Below are positions 62,536-64,000 of a stretch of DNA of 64,000 bases, piece by piece (position 1 is the stretch's first letter; the number at the start of each line of letters is the position of its first letter). The stretch is from the NCBI GenBank assembly GCA_963692975.2, contig CAXMMR010000032.1, positions 1-64,000 of the forward strand. Direction: 5' to 3'. The stretch comes from CAXMMR01 sp963692975. Its GTDB lineage: Bacteria > Pseudomonadota > Alphaproteobacteria > Acetobacterales > Acetobacteraceae. The notes beneath the pieces are model-generated. The model saw only the letters and a program-made list of their open reading frames with translations. It had not been told where the DNA came from and searched no databases. The translations under genes were made by a program, and so were the position numbers.

Positions 62536-63643
62536 CCTGGTCGCGCCGAATTGCGGTCATCATTCGCTGATAGGTGCGTTGCCAGGAAAACTGCGCCGCC
62601 CATTCCAGTGACCGCGACCGCACCTCCGCTCGCCGCACCTCAAGATCGAACACCGCCGTGAGCAGCGCCCGCTCGAAGTCACCCTCGCTGAACGGATCGA
62701 AATAGTAGGCGCACTCGCCGCCAACTTCCGGGATCGACGAACTGCGCGTGGTCACGCAAGGCACGCCAGCCGACAGCGCCTCCAGCACCGGCAGCCCGAA
62801 ACCTTCGAACAGCGAGGGATAGACGACGATTGCGGCGTTGCAGATCAACGCGATCTTTGCGGCCTCGTTAACGAAGCCTGGAAATAGGATGCTGCCCGCC
62901 TCGTACTGCGCCTGCAAGCCGACCTGCCCGAGCAGGGTCTCGACGCTCTCACCCCAACCGAACCGGCCGAGAAAGACGACGCGAAAGCGCGACAAGATGT
63001 CCGGGTTCGCGCTAATGTAGGCAAGCACCTGGGTGATGTTCTTGCGCGGCTCGATCGTGCCGAGCACCAGCATGTAAGGCTCTGCCTGCCGCGCCCCAGG
63101 CGCCGGTGCCGAGATGCCGCTAGCAGCAAGCGGCATCGCCACCACACGCTCGGCCGGCACTTCGGGGAAATACCGCAGCACGTCCGAACGGGTGGCCTCG
63201 GAGACGCAGAACGTCACGTCGTTGGTCAGAATGTCGGCTTCCATCGTCAGCGCATGATATTCGATCGTGTCCTGATGATGAAACTGCGGCGTCAGCAACG
63301 TGCTGAGGTCGTGCACGATCTGATACTCACGCGCAAAACCACGCCGGCAAGTCTTGCGGTTCGGAAACAAGGCGGCATCGCCCGAGCTCAGCGCGCTTGG
63401 CGCCGGCCGCAATCGCGCTCGCTGCAGGTGCCAGATCAGCATCTCGCCATTGCGGCGATACAGCAGGTCGTTAACAACCTGCCGCTCGACAAGCATGCGG
63501 CCGAAGAAGAATTCGGCCTCGCATTCGCTGTCCCCCAGCATCTGCTCCGCAATCGCCGCCGTCACCTGCGAAATACCGGTGTATTCGCGCTCGCGGAGCG
63601 GACCGATCTCCAGGTGCAACGACACGGTCGAGGTCCTGGCCAC
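62507..63643 (-). CDS. Glycosyltransferase family 4
   Basis: This 378-residue GT-B enzyme has the N-terminal HLEIGPLREREYTGISQVTA and a C-terminal donor domain with YMLVLGTIEPRKNITQVLAY, LGRFGWGESVETLLGQVGLQ, IVVYPSLFEGFGLPVLEALS (the E-x7-E motif) and PCVTTRSSSIPEV. GTG 63643 is favoured because it follows the upstream stop by two bases; the longer ORF reads into the neighbour. It should transfer a sugar from a nucleotide donor. Confidence 0.88.
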   Translation of the reverse strand: MARTSTVSLHLEIGPLREREYTGISQVTAAIAEQMLGDSECEAEFFFGRMLVERQVVNDLLYRRNGEMLIWHLQRARLRPAPSALSSGDAALFPNRKTCRRGFAREYQIVHDLSTLLTPQFHHQDTIEYHALTMEADILTNDVTFCVSEATRSDVLRYFPEVPAERVVAMPLAASGISAPAPGARQAEPYMLVLGTIEPRKNITQVLAYISANPDILSRFRVVFLGRFGWGESVETLLGQVGLQAQYEAGSILFPGFVNEAAKIALICNAAIVVYPSLFEGFGLPVLEALSAGVPCVTTRSSSIPEVGGECAYYFDPFSEGDFERALLTAVFDLEVRRAEVRSRSLEWAAQFSWQRTYQRMMTAIRRDQDGRLGPAAD

Positions 63644-63645
63644 AA

Positions 63646-64000
63646 TCAGGCGGCCTCGCGGCCGGCGCTCGAGACCTCGGCGCCGGCTTTGTCGCACAGC
63701 GCCGCCAGCCGCTCCTCGATGCGCGGCCACACCGCCTCGTAGGAGTAACCCTCTCGCACCGTCGCGCGGCAAGCGCTCGCCATCGTCGTGCGTGCGGCCA
63801 CGCTCAACGCCTGACTTCTCGTCAGTGCCGCGTGCACGTCGGCCATCTCGCAGCGATGTATCGCGAATGGCCGTCCGGCGATCGTTCCGGCCAGGTGCTG
63901 GGTGTCGTTCGGCACCTGACGATCCTGGATGATCATGGCGTTGTCGGTGTTGATGTAGTCCGCCATTGCGGTGTTGGCGGTCGTGACCGGCACCGTGCCA
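63646..64000 (-). CDS. Glycosyltransferase C-terminal fragment (runs off window)
   Basis: About 118 C-terminal residues are present: VPVTTANTAMADYINTDNAM, then IHRCEMADVHAALTRSQALS and EGYSYEAVWPRIEERLAALC, which resemble the last helices of a GT4 enzyme after its donor-binding Glu motif. The start lies beyond the right edge. Its stop is two bases before the GTG of the next gene. Confidence 0.6.
   Translation of the reverse strand, partial: GTVPVTTANTAMADYINTDNAMIIQDRQVPNDTQHLAGTIAGRPFAIHRCEMADVHAALTRSQALSVAARTTMASACRATVREGYSYEAVWPRIEERLAALCDKAGAEVSSAGREAA

Overview
The window is high-GC DNA with overlapping same-strand genes, ATGA/GTGA stop-start overlaps and frequent GTG/TTG starts. Several genes point to an alphaproteobacterium: the TrcR-type regulator (DUF1013), a cysteine-poor L31, purE-purK beside YdcH-like genes, and a ROSE-like heat-shock leader. 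A dispersed GC-rich palindromic intergenic repeat and the gene mix suggest Acetobacteraceae (Rhodospirillales). The family assignment is an inference; there is no rRNA gene to confirm it. I found no rRNA, tRNA, CRISPR array, insertion sequence or prophage.

Bases 1-20.9 kb form a surface-polysaccharide locus. It holds a frameshifted glycosyltransferase, a DUF6311 membrane protein, three large GT-C-like membrane proteins, a GtrB/ArnC-like family 2 glycosyltransferase, two acyltransferase-3 proteins, a methyltransferase, a DUF4214-GT2 fusion and a ~1190-residue multidomain glycosyltransferase. It also carries GDP-D-glycero-D-manno-heptose synthesis: an HddC-GmhB fusion and an HddA kinase (no GmhA seen). 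Bases 20.9-28.7 kb hold a TonB-dependent receptor, a BMP-type nucleoside-like ABC importer and a LysR regulator. Bases 28.7-41.7 kb hold mixed accessory and housekeeping genes: oxalate decarboxylase, LpxR-like deacylase, sulfite-oxidase-like enzyme, SDR, cold-shock protein with two small proteins, cupin, NhaP antiporter, photolyase, NCS1 permease, Fpg/Nei glycosylase and MarR.

At about 42.0 kb a major facilitator gene read rightward and an ABC permease gene read leftward are both cut off at the same point. The dispersed repeat also changes subtype across this point, so the contig may be a chimera or carry a rearrangement. Bases 42.0-64 kb hold a polyamine-type ABC system with a degenerate ATPase, isocitrate dehydrogenase, a dienelactone hydrolase, prolyl oligopeptidase, a double-retropepsin lipoprotein, alaS, purK-purE, YdcH proteins, TrcR, Hsp20 with a ROSE-like thermometer, L31 and a Spy-like protein. 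A second sugar locus begins at 58.9 kb: aminotransferase, flavoenzyme, DUF4214 protein and two GT4 proteins.

Many reading-frame breaks sit in short G/C runs at 0-0.95, 2.96, 16.2-17.6 and 31.4-31.8 kb, while the genes between are intact. They look more like consensus errors than decay. The coordinates of those genes are reconstructions.
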